A stretch of 33,968 nt of DNA from Acanthamoeba sp. SK_2022b (taxonomy: Eukaryota; Discosea; Longamoebia; Acanthamoebidae). Under the pieces are notes generated by a model. That model saw nothing but the letters and a program-made list of their open reading frames with translations, made no database searches and had not been told where the DNA came from. Position 1 is the stretch's first letter. The number at the start of each line of letters is the position of its first letter. The stretch lies in NCBI GenBank assembly GCA_027943245.1, contig JANDJZ010000649.1, positions 1 through 33,968 on the forward strand, written 5' to 3'. The translations under genes and the position numbers were made by a program. Shown here one piece after another: positions 33,869 to 33,968 of the stretch.

Positions 33869-33968
33869 TTATTTTGCCGAATTAATATGCCCGAGCCGTT
33901 TACCGATGGTTTCAATAATGTAAAGTACGGGGATCTGCGTGGTGATATTGTGATGCCCGCCGATCAAA
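33869..33968 (-). CDS. C-terminal end of a gene, possibly a MurR/RpiR-type regulator (partial)
   Basis: Reading from the window edge on the minus strand gives an open frame of 33 residues with ITTQIPVLYIIETIGKRL, ending in HINSAK and a TAA at 33871-33869. The pattern resembles the last helix of SIS-domain regulators (RpiR family), which often flank 6-phospho-beta-glucosidase genes, but too little is visible to be sure. Confidence 0.4.
   Translation of the reverse strand, partial: LIGGHHNITTQIPVLYIIETIGKRLGHINSAK

Overview
The window looks like chromosome from Serratia, most likely S. marcescens or a close relative. The coding DNA is GC-rich and enterobacterial in style, a complete SfuABC ferric-iron importer of the type first described in S. 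marcescens is present, and homologues of E. coli YbaA, DsdA, BglA and MgtS are recognisable. I see no prophage, insertion sequence, CRISPR array, rRNA or tRNA. Species assignment is inference; no database was searched.

Layout. 1-3.4 kb: 3'-truncated succinate-semialdehyde-type dehydrogenase (-), divergent AraC-type regulator and a DMT exporter (+). 3.4-6.1 kb: a stand-alone EF-G paralogue and a small CsbD/DUF883-like protein (both -). 6.1-8.4 kb: secreted TAP-type alpha/beta hydrolase (+) and isochorismatase-family hydrolase (-). 8.5-12.3 kb: Fur-controlled sfuABC (-). 12.6-14.3 kb: OppA-like peptide-binding protein (+). 14.3-17.6 kb: a magnesium region: M-box riboswitch, MgtE, a tiny MgtS-like protein, a small membrane protein and a CDF transporter (+). 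17.5-20.9 kb (-): inositol-monophosphatase-like enzyme, GNAT acetyltransferase, and an ABC-F ATPase preceded by a 27-codon leader ORF with competing RNA stems. 21.1-25.2 kb: large MscS-type channel (+), mini-lipoprotein (-), alpha/beta hydrolase and GNAT (+). 25.2-27.4 kb: Fur-boxed TonB-dependent siderophore receptor (-). 27.8-30.8 kb (+): frameshifted GGDEF protein, ybaA homologue, VOC protein, VIT1/CCC1 transporter. 30.9-33.97 kb: D-serine ammonia-lyase (+), 6-phospho-beta-glucosidase (-) and the C-terminal end of another minus-strand gene.

How the genes work together. Two iron-uptake loci (sfuABC and the TonB receptor) carry Fur-box-like sequences. The mgtE locus looks like a magnesium-homeostasis unit: a riboswitch whose apparent expression platform hides the mgtE Shine-Dalgarno sequence, then MgtE and an MgtS-like protein in one transcript ending at a clear terminator. 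The ABC-F leader has the anatomy of ribosome-mediated attenuation, as known for antibiotic-resistance ABC-F genes. These two RNA-controlled loci, together with the EF-G paralogue whose residue 114 is Asp where E. coli EF-G has its oxidation-sensitive Cys, are the most interesting content.
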